Below, in pieces: positions 45,872 through 56,971 of a stretch of DNA of 64,000 bases. The position numbers were made by a program, and so were the translations under genes. Within the stretch, counting starts at the first letter, position 1. Every line of letters begins with the position of its first letter. This DNA comes from Arthrobacter alpinus. Its GTDB lineage: Bacteria; Actinomycetota; Actinomycetes; Actinomycetales; Micrococcaceae. The DNA is taken from positions 1,798,001 through 1,862,000 of the forward strand of contig NZ_CP013200.1 of the NCBI RefSeq assembly GCF_001445575.1. The letters run 5' to 3'. Below the pieces are notes generated by a model. That model saw only the letters and a program-made list of their open reading frames with translations. It was not told the origin of the DNA and ran no database searches.

Positions 45872-46200
45872 ATCGAGAAACGCCATTTTGGCCTGTTTGC
45901 GGCAGGGATCACATTTGCCGCAGCCGGAAACCGCGTCATCTCGCGGAATCCGGCAGCGTGGGACATTTGAAATATGTTCTGGAACGGGCCGGAAAATGAT
46001 CCGCTCTCAGCCTGGGGCGTAGACCGCGAAGGGGCTCCGCTAGCCGTTTGTTGAGCCATCGCGAGGCGCGCGGTGGGCGGAACGGTGAGGGATGGGTGCT
46101 GTGTAGGGTGAAATGTGCCCCGCGATAACCCGCGACGAGCCCCGCGATAAACCTGCCGTGAAGCGGACTTACCCGGCCAGCCTGTGGTCTACTTCACATT

Positions 46201-46215
46201 TCAGTCATAGACTGA
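46201..46215. promoter_or_regulatory. Palindrome and -10 box directly before ilvD
   Basis: TCAGTC-ATA-GACTGA is a perfect 15-bp palindrome. TAGACT (46208-46213) within it fits the TANNNT -10 pattern and would start transcription at about the ilvD ATG (46221), implying a leaderless transcript. No good -35 is visible. Could be an operator, a promoter or coincidence. Confidence 0.4.
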
Positions 46216-46220
46216 CGCAC

Positions 46221-47987
46221 ATGAGCGTCGAGACGAATTCGGTTGAACCGAAAGAACCTGTTGACCTGAAGGACACTGTTGTCCGAACTGCGGACGGCAA
46301 GCCCGACATCAAACCGCGCAGCCGCGTTGTCACCGACGGCATTCACGCCGCACCTGCCCGTGGAATGTTCCGAGCCGTAGGTATGGGGGATGACGATTTC
46401 AGGAAACCGCAAATTGGTGTGGCCAGCTCGTGGAATGAAATCACCCCCTGCAACCTTTCCCTGAATCGTCTTGCCCAGGGCGCCAAGGAAGGCGTGTTCG
46501 CGGCCGACGGTTTCCCCATGCAGTTCGGCACCATCTCAGTCTCCGACGGCATTTCCATGGGCCATGAGGGAATGCACTTCTCGCTAGTCTCCCGTGAAGT
46601 CATTGCCGATTCCGTGGAAACCGTCATGATGGCAGAACGGCTCGACGGTTCCGTCCTGCTTGCTGGTTGCGATAAATCCCTGCCCGGCATGCTCATGGCA
46701 GCCGCCCGGCTGAACCTGGCCAGCGTTTTCCTCTATGCCGGGTCCATCATGCCCGGCTTCGCGAAAATGGAAGACGGCACGGAGAAGGAAGTTACCCTGA
46801 TTGACGCCTTCGAAGCAGTGGGTGCCTGTGCTGCCGGCACCATGAGCATGAAGGATCTGGACACCATTGAACGTGCCATCTGCCCCGGCGAAGGTGCCTG
46901 CGGCGGCATGTACACGGCCAACACCATGGCGTGCACCGGCGAGGCGCTGGGCATGTCGCTGCCCGGATCGGCCGCCCCACCCAGCGCCGACCGCCGTCGT
47001 GACATGTACGCCCGCAAATCCGGTGAAGCCGTGGTTCACCTCCTGGAGCAGGGCATCAGGGCCCGCGACATCATGACCAAGAAGGCCTTCGAGAATGCCA
47101 TTGCCGTCACGATGGCCTTCGGCGGCTCCACCAATGCGGTCCTGCACCTTTTGGCGATCGCGCGCGAAGCCAACGTTGATTTGACCCTTTCCGACTTCAA
47201 TCGCATTGGCGATAAGGTCCCGCACCTAGGCGATCTGAAGCCCTTTGGCCGCTACGTGATGTTCGACGTCGATAAGATCGGCGGAGTGCCCGTCATCATG
47301 AAGGCACTGCTCGACGCCGGACTTATCCATGGGGATTGCCTCACCGTCACCGGGAAAACGGTGGCCGAGAACTTGGCTGAGATTAACCCGCCGGATCCGG
47401 ACGGCAAGGTGCTGCGAGCCATGAACAATCCCATTCACAAGACCGGTGGCATCACCATTTTGCATGGTTCCATGGCGCCGGATGGGGCCGTTGTGAAGAG
47501 TGCCGGCTTCGATCTGGATGTTTTCGAGGGCGCTGCCCGGGTGTTTGAGCGTGAGCAAGGGGCGCTGGAGGCGCTGGATCGCGGCGAAATTCATGCTGGC
47601 GACGTGGTGGTGATCCGTTATGAGGGCCCCAAGGGTGGGCCGGGCATGCGTGAAATGCTCGCCATTACCGGCGCCATCAAGGGTGCGGGTCTGGGCAAGG
47701 ACGTTTTGCTGCTGACGGACGGGCGCTTCTCTGGCGGGACTACCGGGCTGTGTATTGGCCACGTTGCACCTGAAGCGGTCGACGGCGGTCCCATCGCCTT
47801 TGTGCGTGACGGGGACAAGATCCGTGTTGATATAGCCGCGCGAACCTTCGATTTGCTGGTGGATCCGGCCGAGCTCGAATCGCGGAAGCTAGGCTGGGAA
47901 CCATTGCCGGCCAAGTTCACCACGGGTGTTCTGGCCAAGTATGCAAAGCTAGTCAATAGCGCGTCCACGGGCGCTTACTGCAACTAG
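46221..47987 (+). CDS. ilvD: Dihydroxy-acid dehydratase
   Basis: Third step of isoleucine and valine synthesis; a Fe-S enzyme. 588 residues, in the range for the longer actinobacterial form. '[20 protein letters not shown]', '[15 protein letters not shown]' and '[23 protein letters not shown]' contain the cluster cysteines; '[19 protein letters not shown]' is near the C-terminus. ATG 46221 is chosen over upstream frames because the family begins near it and no homology lies before. It lies 400 bases ahead of ilvB and appears to have its own promoter. Confidence 0.95.
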   Translation: MSVETNSVEPKEPVDLKDTVVRTADGKPDIKPRSRVVTDGIHAAPARGMFRAVGMGDDDFRKPQIGVASSWNEITPCNLSLNRLAQGAKEGVFAADGFPMQFGTISVSDGISMGHEGMHFSLVSREVIADSVETVMMAERLDGSVLLAGCDKSLPGMLMAAARLNLASVFLYAGSIMPGFAKMEDGTEKEVTLIDAFEAVGACAAGTMSMKDLDTIERAICPGEGACGGMYTANTMACTGEALGMSLPGSAAPPSADRRRDMYARKSGEAVVHLLEQGIRARDIMTKKAFENAIAVTMAFGGSTNAVLHLLAIAREANVDLTLSDFNRIGDKVPHLGDLKPFGRYVMFDVDKIGGVPVIMKALLDAGLIHGDCLTVTGKTVAENLAEINPPDPDGKVLRAMNNPIHKTGGITILHGSMAPDGAVVKSAGFDLDVFEGAARVFEREQGALEALDRGEIHAGDVVVIRYEGPKGGPGMREMLAITGAIKGAGLGKDVLLLTDGRFSGGTTGLCIGHVAPEAVDGGPIAFVRDGDKIRVDIAARTFDLLVDPAELESRKLGWEPLPAKFTTGVLAKYAKLVNSASTGAYCN

Positions 47988-48132
47988 TTCCGGTCTCTGG
48001 CTAGGGTCTCTGCAGCCCCGGAATCTCAGCGATGAGCGACGCCATGACCACAGAGTGGACATGGCGTCCACATAATGAGATGCCGGTGGGGCGCGTTTGA
48101 CACTCAAGAGCGTAAAACGGGAGACTAAACAC

Positions 48133-48165
48133 ATGCAACGAGAGCTCTTAGCCGTCATTAGCTAG
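48133..48165 (+). CDS. Leader peptide of ilvB (attenuator)
   Basis: A 10-residue frame, 'MQRELLAVIS', is preceded by gggaga at good spacing and contains Leu-Leu and Val-Ile, the codons for the regulated amino acids. It lies 78 bases before a terminator hairpin and 220 before ilvB. This is the classic layout for transcription attenuation by branched-chain amino acid supply, as known for ilv leaders in Actinobacteria such as Corynebacterium. Confidence 0.8.
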   Translation: MQRELLAVIS

Positions 48166-48242
48166 CGCGTGACGCGCAATGACCCCACCCATGGTTATTG
48201 GCTTGTGGTTTTCTTTAGATGAGAGAACATCACAACACGTGC

Positions 48243-48284
48243 AAACCCCTCGATGAACGCCTTATGGGCAAGAGGGGTTTTTTT
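48243..48284 (+). terminator. Attenuator terminator of ilvB leader
   Basis: aaacccctc (48243-48251) pairs with gaggggttt (48272-48280), followed by ttttt. Inside are sequences able to form other stems. Located between the leader peptide and ilvB. The 47988-48387 gap also contains the leader peptide and a TTGACA (48097-48102) that may serve as a -35, without a convincing -10. Confidence 0.82.
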
Positions 48285-48387
48285 GTTTCCACCACCAGCG
48301 GCAACTTGTAATACTGCGTGATCCACCCTGCACCAAACGCAGCTACAGAAGAATTACCCAAGCAAGAGTTCCCCAAAGGAAGAACCG

Positions 48388-50277
48388 ATGAGCAAAGGAA
48401 CGCCCGCCAGCCCAGCGCTGATGGCAGCCAAGTCCCCCGGGCACGGTGCGCAAGCGAGCACCACCTCCGGTGCGGTCAGCACCGTAAGCCCGGCATCCGC
48501 CGTCGTGGGTCCCAACAATGTTGTGGCACCCATCCAAATGACCGGCTCCGAGGCGCTTGTCCGCTCCCTTGAAGAGTTGGGTGTCAAGGACATCTTCGGC
48601 CTGCCCGGTGGTGCCATTCTTCCCACGTATGACCCGCTGATGGCTTCAGATCTGAACCACATTTTGGTGCGCCACGAACAGGGTGCCGGCCACGCTGCGC
48701 AGGGCTACGCCATGGTCACCGGAGACGTTGGCGTTTGCATCGCCACCTCAGGTCCCGGCGCAACCAACCTGGTCACCGCCATCATGGATGCGCACATGGA
48801 CTCGGTTCCGCTGGTGGCCATTACCGGTCAGGTATCCAGCGCCGTAATCGGCACCGACGCCTTCCAAGAGGCCGACATTGTTGGTATCACCATGCCGATC
48901 ACCAAGCACTCGTACCTGGTGACGGACCCCAATGACATTCCCCGCGTGCTGGCCGAGGCATTCCACCTCGCCTCCACCGGACGCCCCGGCCCCGTGCTGG
49001 TGGACTTTGCCAAGGACGCCCAGCAGGCGCAGATGACGTTCTCCTGGCCGCCGGTCATTGATCTGCCCGGCTACCGCCCAGTGTTCCGCGGTCACTCGAA
49101 GCAGTTGCGTGAAGCAGCTCGATTGATTCGTGAAGCCAAGAAGCCCGTGCTGTACGTGGGTGGCGGCGTTATCAAGGCCAACGCATCCGAGGAACTGCTG
49201 GCACTGGCCGAATTGACCGGTGCCCCCGTGGTCACAACGCTGATGGCCCGCGGCGCTTTCCCTGATTCGCACACTCAGCATGTGGGCATGCCCGGCATGC
49301 ACGGTACGGTCTCCGCAGTAACCGCCCTGCAGCAGTCCGATCTGCTCATCACCTTGGGGGCACGCTTTGACGATCGTGTCACCGGCGTCCTGAGCAGCTT
49401 CGCCCCGCACGCCAAGGTCATCCACGCGGATATTGACCCGGCGGAAATTTCCAAAAACCGCACGGCTGATGTGCCGATTGTTGGATCGCTGAAGGAAATC
49501 ATTCCGGACCTGTCCGTGGCCGTGAAGGCTGAATTTGAGAGCAACGGCACCCCCGACTTGGGCGATTGGTGGGCGTTCCTGGGTAACCTGCGTGACACCT
49601 ACCCGCTGGGCTGGACCGAACCCGAAGACGGGCTGATGTCCCCGCAGCGTGTCATCTCACGCATTGGTGAGCTGACAGGTCCTGAAGGCGTCTACGTTGC
49701 CGGAGTTGGCCAGCACCAGATGTGGGCTGCACAGTTCATCAAGTATGAGCGTCCCCGTTCCTGGCTCAACTCCGGTGGTGCCGGAACCATGGGCTACTCG
49801 GTTCCCGCAGCCATGGGTGCCAAGGTGGGTAGTCCGGACCGCGTGGTCTGGGCCATCGATGGCGACGGCTGTTTCCAGATGACCAACCAGGAATTGGCTA
49901 CGTGCCGCATCAACAACATTCCCATCAAGGTTGCCATCATCAACAACTCCTCTTTGGGCATGGTGCGCCAGTGGCAGACGCTGTTCTACAACAGCCGCTA
50001 CTCCAACACCGATCTGAATACCGGCCATGACACCATTCGCGTTCCTGACTTTGTGAAGCTGGCAGACGCCTACGGTTGCGCCGGTCTGCGTTGCGAACGA
50101 GTCGAGGACATTGACGCAACCATTGAGGCTGCCTTGGCCATCAACGACCGCCCGGTCATCATCGACTTCGTGGTCAGCCCCGATTCCATGGTGTGGCCGA
50201 TGGTGCCCTCAGGCGTCAGCAATGACCAGATTCAAGTAGCCCGGAACATGACCCCGGTGTGGGACGAGGAGGACTAG
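48388..50277 (+). CDS. ilvB: Acetolactate synthase, large (catalytic) subunit
   Basis: ThDP enzyme forming acetolactate and acetohydroxybutyrate from pyruvate. 629 residues; '[16 protein letters not shown]', catalytic E in '[14 protein letters not shown]', '[12 protein letters not shown]' and the ThDP motif '[32 protein letters not shown]' are clear. An N-terminal extension of about 45 Ala/Ser/Pro residues precedes the core. Followed by ilvN after a 2-base gap, so the subunits are co-translated. Expression is likely attenuated by the leader upstream. Confidence 0.96.
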   Translation: MSKGTPASPALMAAKSPGHGAQASTTSGAVSTVSPASAVVGPNNVVAPIQMTGSEALVRSLEELGVKDIFGLPGGAILPTYDPLMASDLNHILVRHEQGAGHAAQGYAMVTGDVGVCIATSGPGATNLVTAIMDAHMDSVPLVAITGQVSSAVIGTDAFQEADIVGITMPITKHSYLVTDPNDIPRVLAEAFHLASTGRPGPVLVDFAKDAQQAQMTFSWPPVIDLPGYRPVFRGHSKQLREAARLIREAKKPVLYVGGGVIKANASEELLALAELTGAPVVTTLMARGAFPDSHTQHVGMPGMHGTVSAVTALQQSDLLITLGARFDDRVTGVLSSFAPHAKVIHADIDPAEISKNRTADVPIVGSLKEIIPDLSVAVKAEFESNGTPDLGDWWAFLGNLRDTYPLGWTEPEDGLMSPQRVISRIGELTGPEGVYVAGVGQHQMWAAQFIKYERPRSWLNSGGAGTMGYSVPAAMGAKVGSPDRVVWAIDGDGCFQMTNQELATCRINNIPIKVAIINNSSLGMVRQWQTLFYNSRYSNTDLNTGHDTIRVPDFVKLADAYGCAGLRCERVEDIDATIEAALAINDRPVIIDFVVSPDSMVWPMVPSGVSNDQIQVARNMTPVWDEED

Positions 50278-50279
50278 AA

Positions 50280-50792
50280 ATGACTCGACATACTCTTTCC
50301 GTACTGGTTGAAGATAAGCCTGGCGTATTGACCCGTGTGGCCAGCATGTTTGCCCGCCGCGCCTTCAATATCAACTCACTTGCCGTTGGCCCTACAGAGA
50401 TTGACGGGATTTCCCGCATGACTGTGGTGGTTGACGCAGACGGGGACTTGATTGAACAAGTCACCAAACAGCTGAACAAACTAGTCAACGTCATCAAGAT
50501 CGTTGAACTGGTTGCAGAGAATTCCGTGCAGCGGGACCACATCCTGGTCAAGGTGCGTGCGGATGCCGCTACGAGACTGCAGGTAACCCAAGCCGCAGAT
50601 CTCTTCCGGGCTTCCGTGGTTGATGTGTCCACAGACTCACTGACCATTGAAGCCACCGGCTACGCTGACAAGCTAGCAGCCTTGCTCAACGTCTTGGAGC
50701 CCTTTGGAATCCGGGAAATTGTGCAATCTGGCACCTTGGCCATTGGGCGGGGAACCCGTTCCATGAGCGACCGGGCGCTGCGCGCTTCCTAG
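50280..50792 (+). CDS. ilvN: Acetolactate synthase, small regulatory subunit
   Basis: Feedback-regulatory subunit for valine control. 170 residues with two ACT-type domains: 'TLSVLVEDKPGVLTRVASMFARRAFNI' at the N-terminus, then a second domain ('ILVKVRADAATRLQVTQAADLFRASVVDV'). ATG 50280 follows the ilvB stop by two bases. ilvC begins 114 bases further on. Confidence 0.95.
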   Translation: MTRHTLSVLVEDKPGVLTRVASMFARRAFNINSLAVGPTEIDGISRMTVVVDADGDLIEQVTKQLNKLVNVIKIVELVAENSVQRDHILVKVRADAATRLQVTQAADLFRASVVDVSTDSLTIEATGYADKLAALLNVLEPFGIREIVQSGTLAIGRGTRSMSDRALRAS

Positions 50793-50879
50793 CGCACGGC
50801 CCACCAGGACCGGCAGTTCCGCAAAGCTCCCCTCATAAGGGAGTGGGCCAGGTCCAAAAAAGTCTTTTCAATGAAGTAA

Positions 50880-51932
<1,053 letters not shown>

Positions 51933-51949
51933 TCCCCACGCCCTCCCCA

Positions 51950-51977
51950 ATTGCAGGTCGCGAGCGACCCGCAATTA
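51950..51977 (+). terminator. Stem-loop after ilvC
   Basis: aattgcaggtcgc (51950-51962) and gcgacccgcaatt (51965-51977) pair with one mismatch around a 2-base loop. No T-run follows, so it is a weak terminator candidate. Confidence 0.5.
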
Positions 51978-52025
51978 GGGCCCCTCGGGCGCGTGGGCCC
52001 AGAACTTTTGGGTAGCTCTCAAATT

Positions 52026-52073
52026 GACGACGGCGCCTGCCGGACCCGCGTGGGTGCGGGAGGCGCCGTCGTC
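52026..52073 (+). terminator. Second stem-loop between ilvC and serA
   Basis: gacgacggcgcct (52026-52038) and aggcgccgtcgtc (52061-52073) are perfect complements over 13 bp, with cccgc/gcggg in the loop adding a second stem. No T-run follows. The gap 51933-52274 otherwise holds the palindrome at 52106 and the serA leader. Confidence 0.55.
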
Positions 52074-52105
52074 CATTAAGAGTGGCGCTAGATGAACAAA
52101 AGTGG

Positions 52106-52125
52106 CATAGATCATGTGATTTATG
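52106..52125. promoter_or_regulatory. Palindromic operator-like site before serA
   Basis: CATA-g-ATCA-tg-TGAT-t-TATG is a near-perfect 20-bp dyad. It lies about 150 bases upstream of serA. The ATCAtgTGAT core is typical of a helix-turn-helix protein site, but the regulator is unknown. Confidence 0.45.
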
Positions 52126-52274
52126 TCGCTTACGTCGCGCTTCCTGCTATTTGTTACGGCACCGAAGCCGGCCTCCCATAAACTGGAGTGCGGCTTTTGT
52201 CGTTGGAATATCAACACAAGATCCATCACCAAAATCCCCACAAGAACACTAATTGAGAGCTAAAGAGGTCACCG

Positions 52275-53870
52275 GTGACAGCCACCAAGCCAGTAGTACT
52301 CCTCGCTGAGGAACTTTCGCCCGCCACGATCGAGGCCTTGGGTCCCGATTTTGAGATCCGTCACACCGATGGCGCGGATCGTTCCCAGCTGCTTTCCGCC
52401 ATTGTTGACGTCGATGCGATCCTGGTTCGCTCCGCAACGCTCGTGGATGCCGAGGCCATCGCCGCGGCTAAGAACTTGAAGGTCATCGCTCGTGCCGGTG
52501 TGGGGCTGGACAACGTTGACATCAAGGCCGCAACGCAGGCGGGTGTCATGGTGGTTAACGCCCCGACGTCTAACATTGTCTCCGCAGCCGAGCTGACCAT
52601 CGGCCACATTCTTTCCCTGGCCCGCCACATCCCGGCTGCCAGCACCGCCCTGAAGAACGGCGAGTGGAAGCGCTCCAAGTACACCGGCACCGAACTGCTG
52701 GAAAAGAAGCTGGGCATCATCGGCCTGGGCCGCATCGGCGCCCTGATCACTGAGCGTGCCAAGGCCTTCGGCATGGAGATCGTGGCTTACGATCCCTACG
52801 TCACCAGCGCCCGCGCCGCCAGCCTCGGTGTGCAACTGCTCTCGCTCGATGAGTTGTTGGAGCAGTCCGACTTCATCACGATTCACATGCCGCGCACACC
52901 CGAAACCCTGGGCATGATCAGCACCGAAGCGTTCAAGAAGATGAAGAAGTCCGCCTACGTCATCAACGTGGCCCGCGGCGGTCTCATTGACGAAGCAGCC
53001 TTGAACATTGCGCTGCGCGAAGGCGACATTGCCGGCGCCGGCATCGACGTGTTCGTCAAGGAGCCGGCCACCGACGTCGACTTCCTGGAACTGGACAACG
53101 TCATCGCCACCCCGCACCTGGGTGCCTCCACCGAGGAAGCTCAGGAAAAGGCCGGTGTCTCGGTCGCCAAGTCCGTGCGCCTGGCACTTGCCGGCGAGCT
53201 GGTTCCGGATGCCGTGAACGTTGCCGGTGGCGTCATTGCCGCCGAAGTTCGCCCGGGCATCCCCCTGATCGAGAAGCTGGGCCGCATCTTCACGGCGCTG
53301 ACCCATGCTTCGGTGACCCAGATCGACGTCGAAATTGCCGGTGAAATTGCCGCCCTTGACGTCAAGGCACTGGAACTCTCTGCTCTGAAGGGCGTCTTCA
53401 AGGACGTCGTCTCCGAGCAGGTCTCCTACGTCAACGCACCGATTCTGGCCGAGCAGCGCGGCATCAAGACCAACTTGATCACCACGCTCGAATCAGCTGA
53501 CTACCGCAACGTGCTGACCATCCGCGGAGCCTTGTCCGACGATTCACAGATCTCCGTATCGGGTACCCTGACCGGCCCGAAGCAGATCCAGAAGATCGTC
53601 GCCGTCAACGGCTACGAACTGGAAATCCCCATGAGTGATCACCTCCTGGTGATCTCCTACGCAGACCGTCCCGGCGTGGTCGGCACACTGGGCCGCCTCC
53701 TCGGCGAGAACGGTGTTAACATCGCCGGCATGCAGGTTGCCCGTCACAGCGAAGGCGGCCAGGCCCTGGCCCTCATCACGGTTGACAGCTCCGTGCCGCA
53801 GGCATTGCTGGATTCCATCCGGACAGAAATCGGCGCCACCATGGCCCGCGAGGTCGATCTGGAAGACTAA
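52275..53870 (+). CDS. serA: D-3-phosphoglycerate dehydrogenase
   Basis: First step of serine synthesis. 531 residues with an NAD domain ('LGIIGLGRIGALI'), catalytic His in 'IATPHLGASTEEAQEKAG', an intervening domain ('EIAGEIAALDVKALELSALKGVF') and a C-terminal ACT domain ('DRPGVVGTLGRLLGENGVNIAG') for serine feedback, as in mycobacterial SerA. GTG 52275 has aaagagg about 6 bases upstream. No coding partner is adjacent; it lies between the ilv block and metG. Confidence 0.95.
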   Translation: MTATKPVVLLAEELSPATIEALGPDFEIRHTDGADRSQLLSAIVDVDAILVRSATLVDAEAIAAAKNLKVIARAGVGLDNVDIKAATQAGVMVVNAPTSNIVSAAELTIGHILSLARHIPAASTALKNGEWKRSKYTGTELLEKKLGIIGLGRIGALITERAKAFGMEIVAYDPYVTSARAASLGVQLLSLDELLEQSDFITIHMPRTPETLGMISTEAFKKMKKSAYVINVARGGLIDEAALNIALREGDIAGAGIDVFVKEPATDVDFLELDNVIATPHLGASTEEAQEKAGVSVAKSVRLALAGELVPDAVNVAGGVIAAEVRPGIPLIEKLGRIFTALTHASVTQIDVEIAGEIAALDVKALELSALKGVFKDVVSEQVSYVNAPILAEQRGIKTNLITTLESADYRNVLTIRGALSDDSQISVSGTLTGPKQIQKIVAVNGYELEIPMSDHLLVISYADRPGVVGTLGRLLGENGVNIAGMQVARHSEGGQALALITVDSSVPQALLDSIRTEIGATMAREVDLED

Positions 53871-53919
53871 ACCGGCCACACCTACGACGGTGGGTGAGCC
53901 CATCCGTTCTTGTAGCGGG

Positions 53920-54015
53920 CGACGGCGGCCGGGTTCCCGGAGCGGGGATGGATTTTCAAGGTCGCTCAGCGACCGAGGAAATCTTACTGCCCGCGAGGGA
54001 ATCCGGCCGCCGTCG
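53920..54015. repeat. Large imperfect palindrome between serA and metG
   Basis: cgacggcggccgg (53920-53932) pairs with ccggccgccgtcg (54003-54015), continuing inward with one mismatch to gttccc/gggaat. The centre has ggtcgct (53960-53966) and agcgacc (53968-53974) around a single C. The intervening parts pair only partly. The folded length is about 96 bases. Confidence 0.7.
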
Positions 54016-54089
54016 TGCGTTAACGGCCGTTGCGTGGGATGCAAGGGTCACGAATCGGAGTTTCGACGGGTTCACGGTAAATTTGGTGG

Positions 54090-55664
54090 GTGACATCTAC
54101 TGAATCGGCCAAGACGCCTTACTACCTGACCACCGCCATCACATACCCGAACGGTGTTCCGCACATCGGGCACGCCTACGAGTACATCGCCACAGACGCC
54201 ATGGCCCGCTTCAAGCGGCTGGATGGCTACGATGTGATGTTCTTGACGGGGACCGATGAGCACGGCATGAAAATTGCCCAAGCCGCCGAAGCCGCTGGTG
54301 TCACGCCCAAGGAACTCGTTGACCGTAACGCGGCCATTTACAAGGAAGCACACGCCGCCCTTGGCATCAGCTACGACCGCTTCATCCGCACCACGGACGC
54401 CGATCATTACGCTGCCTCGCAGGCCATCTGGAAGAAGATGGAAGACGCCGGGGATATCTACCTGGGCAAGTACGAGGGCTGGTACTCCGTCCGCGACGAG
54501 GCCTACTACGGCGAAGATGAGACGGAGCTGCGCGAAGATGGCAAGCGTTACTCCAAGGTCACCGACACCGAGCTGACCTGGACCGAAGAGGAAAGCTACT
54601 TCTTCCGCCTGTCCAACTACCAGGACAAGCTCCTTGCGCTCTACGAGTCTGAGCCCGAATTCGGCGCCCCGCGCACCCGTTTCAACGAGGTCATCAGCTT
54701 CGTCAAGGGTGGCTTGGAAGACCTCTCCGTCAGCCGCACCACCTTCGACTGGGGCGTTCCGGTCCCGGGCAATGACAAGCACGTCATGTACGTGTGGGTT
54801 GACGCGCTGACCAACTACCTGACAGGTGTTGGCTACCCGGATGAGTCATCCGAATCCTTCCAGAAGTTCTGGCCGGCCGATGTTCACATCATTGGCAAGG
54901 ACATCTCCCGCTTCCACGCCGTGTACTGGCCTGCATTCCTCATGTCTGCCGGGCTGGAACTGCCCAAGCGCGTCATGATTCACGGATTCCTGCACAACAA
55001 CGGCGTGAAAATGTCCAAGTCCCTGGGCAACGTGGTGGCTCCGGCTGACTGGGTCGCCCAGTACGGTCTGGACCAGGTGCGCTTCTTCTTGCTCCGCGAG
55101 GTGCCGTTCGGCGCCGATGGTTCTTACAACCACGACGCCGTAGTGGGCCGCATGAACTCGGATCTGGCCAACAACCTGGGCAACCTGGCGCAGCGCTCAC
55201 TGTCCATGGTGGCAAAGAACTGTGAGGGCGTTGTGCCCACCCCGGGCGCTTTCACCGAGGCAGATGAAACCATCATGGCAGCGGCCCGCGAGCTGTTGGA
55301 GATCTCCCGCAACGCTTACCAGGTGCAGGACTTCCACGGTTCACTGGAAAAGATCTGGCATGTATTGGGCGACACCAACGCGTATTTCGCCGACCAGGCT
55401 CCGTGGGTTTTGCGCAAGACTGACGTGCCCCGCATGGAAACCGTGTTGTACGTGACCCTTGAAGTGCTGCGTATGGTCTCGATCCTGATCCAGCCGGTCA
55501 TGCCGGACGCTGCTGCGAAACTGCTGACGGTTCTGGGCCAGGACAACTCCGCTGACTCGGCCTTGCGTGAGTTCGCTGCGATTGCCACACCGCTGGTTGC
55601 AGGAACGGAACTGCCTGCCCCGGCGCCGATCTTCCCGCGGTATGAAGAGCCTGCCGAGGCCTAA
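54090..55664 (+). CDS. metG: Methionyl-tRNA synthetase
   Basis: Charges tRNA-Met. 524 residues, the short form without the C-terminal EMAP-like domain. '[13 protein letters not shown]' holds HIGH near residue 25, '[12 protein letters not shown]' holds KMSKS near residue 307. There is no visible zinc knuckle pattern, so it belongs to the zinc-free type. GTG 54090 is the only sensible start in the region ahead of the family N-terminus; Shine-Dalgarno is weak. A stem with T-run follows (55696-55760). Confidence 0.95.
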   Translation: MTSTESAKTPYYLTTAITYPNGVPHIGHAYEYIATDAMARFKRLDGYDVMFLTGTDEHGMKIAQAAEAAGVTPKELVDRNAAIYKEAHAALGISYDRFIRTTDADHYAASQAIWKKMEDAGDIYLGKYEGWYSVRDEAYYGEDETELREDGKRYSKVTDTELTWTEEESYFFRLSNYQDKLLALYESEPEFGAPRTRFNEVISFVKGGLEDLSVSRTTFDWGVPVPGNDKHVMYVWVDALTNYLTGVGYPDESSESFQKFWPADVHIIGKDISRFHAVYWPAFLMSAGLELPKRVMIHGFLHNNGVKMSKSLGNVVAPADWVAQYGLDQVRFFLLREVPFGADGSYNHDAVVGRMNSDLANNLGNLAQRSLSMVAKNCEGVVPTPGAFTEADETIMAAARELLEISRNAYQVQDFHGSLEKIWHVLGDTNAYFADQAPWVLRKTDVPRMETVLYVTLEVLRMVSILIQPVMPDAAAKLLTVLGQDNSADSALREFAAIATPLVAGTELPAPAPIFPRYEEPAEA

Positions 55665-55695
55665 TTTCAGCCTTGATTCGCCCCCGTTTGAATTC

Positions 55696-55760
55696 GGACG
55701 GCGCTTGCGGGAAAAGATGGTCGTATACCACCGTCTTTTCCCGCAAGCGCCGTCCTTTTT
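55696..55760. repeat. Palindrome, terminator-like, after metG
   Basis: ggacggcgcttgcgggaaaa (from 55696) pairs with ttttcccgcaagcgccgtcc (ending 55755), continuing inward with two mismatches to a gtatac centre. A T5 run follows (55756-55760), so it can terminate metG. The same sequence occurs at 56871-56936. Confidence 0.85.
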
Positions 55761-55771
55761 GGCTGAACGGA

Positions 55772-56776
55772 CTATTGCTGTCGCAGCCCAGCCTCCCGCA
55801 ACAGGCTAATGAAGCGTTCCCGGTTCATCATTTCTTTCCATTCCCATCGGACAAAACCGCTGACCTGGGCTCGGATTTGGTTCTCGCGTTGCTTTTCCTT
55901 CATGACACGGTCCTGAATGGATAGGCCTCCGCCCCAGTCGTCACGCAAGTACTTGCCTTTGCCGTCAAATTCGCCGACGAGCTTGATCTTCTGGAACCAA
56001 AAGTCTGTAAAAGCGTCGCTGCCATCACGAAGAGTGAAGTGCTTTTGCAGCACGGGGGCGGGGAAACCAAACAAGTGCATCTTGGCCCGACTGATTGATT
56101 CTCCAGCGGAGCCGGACAGTGGGTTCGCGAAACTGATGACCGCTAGTGCCCGTCTGCGGGCGCTGGCGGTGGGCAGTTTGTCGGCCGCGACCATGAGATC
56201 TTCGCGCCGCAATGCTTGTCCCTGTGGGTAGGTACTTTGCCACAGGGGTTCGAATTGTGGGGATTCCACAATGGGCGGAGTGAAGTGATTGAACTGATGT
56301 TCCCTGTTGGGTGCCCGCAGGCTTGAATCACAGATGGCCACGGCGTAGGGAAAATCGAGGGCGAGGATCAGCTGCATGACGGTGGTCAATTTGTCAGTGA
56401 GCAGGAACGGGCCGCACCTTTGGAGTCCATCAGTCATGGAACCGCGATGCCTGATCACACCGTTTTCGTTTCGTCCGCCCACCATCACATCTGTCATGAC
56501 ATGCAGACGTCGGGGAGTACCCACAATCCACAGTCCCCACAGTAGGGCTGCGCTCGCATGGCAGAGTACGGGCTGGCGTGAGGTCAGTGCCTGAAATGCC
56601 AGAATATTTAGTCCATAGTTTTGCAAAGGGCTGAGTTCGCGGACGGCAGCAGTCTTTGCGTAAACGCCACGGCGCACACGGGTGAGTTCGCCGCTATTGC
56701 ATAGCTCCACAAGCTGCCGGCGGTCCCGGCCGGACTTTTCAAAGTCCGATGGAAGAATCAGTCGTGGCATGCTCAT
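55772..56776 (-). CDS. AbiEi-like winged-helix / PD-(D/E)XK nuclease-fold protein
   Basis: 334 residues. The N-terminus ('DRRQLVELCNSGELTRVRRGVYAK') matches the winged-helix region of AbiEi-type antitoxins. The C-terminus ('GESISRAKMHLFG', 'TDFWFQKIKLVGEFDGKGKY') has the D...ExDGxxKY pattern of DUF559-like PD-(D/E)XK nucleases. No AbiEii nucleotidyltransferase toxin partner is present, so it is a solitary gene. ATG 56776 is the natural start; ATG 56770 is possible. Two near-identical palindromes flank it (55696, 56871). Role unclear; a DNA-related defence or regulatory function is a guess. Confidence 0.78.
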   Translation of the reverse strand: MSMPRLILPSDFEKSGRDRRQLVELCNSGELTRVRRGVYAKTAAVRELSPLQNYGLNILAFQALTSRQPVLCHASAALLWGLWIVGTPRRLHVMTDVMVGGRNENGVIRHRGSMTDGLQRCGPFLLTDKLTTVMQLILALDFPYAVAICDSSLRAPNREHQFNHFTPPIVESPQFEPLWQSTYPQGQALRREDLMVAADKLPTASARRRALAVISFANPLSGSAGESISRAKMHLFGFPAPVLQKHFTLRDGSDAFTDFWFQKIKLVGEFDGKGKYLRDDWGGGLSIQDRVMKEKQRENQIRAQVSGFVRWEWKEMMNRERFISLLREAGLRQQ

Positions 56777-56870
56777 AGTCCCAGCGTCTCACTGCAAAGA
56801 TGCTCGCGAGACGTGCAAATGTGATGCCTGTGGATAACGTTGTAGTCCGCAACTGAGCCCCAACATTGAA

Positions 56871-56936
56871 TTCGGACGGCGCTTGCGGGAAAAGATGGCC
56901 GTATACAACCGTCTTTTCCCGCAAGCGCCATCCGAA
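56871..56936. repeat. Palindrome copy 2, upstream of the AbiEi-like gene
   Basis: ttcggacggcgcttgcggga (from 56871) pairs with tcccgcaagcgccatccgaa (ending 56936), with one G-T and a few central mismatches around gtatac. It shares nearly all its sequence, in the same orientation, with 55696-55755. No T-run follows. Confidence 0.85.
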
Positions 56937-56971
56937 TCCGAGTGGCAGCCGAGCCGCAGGAGCTTCAGGAG

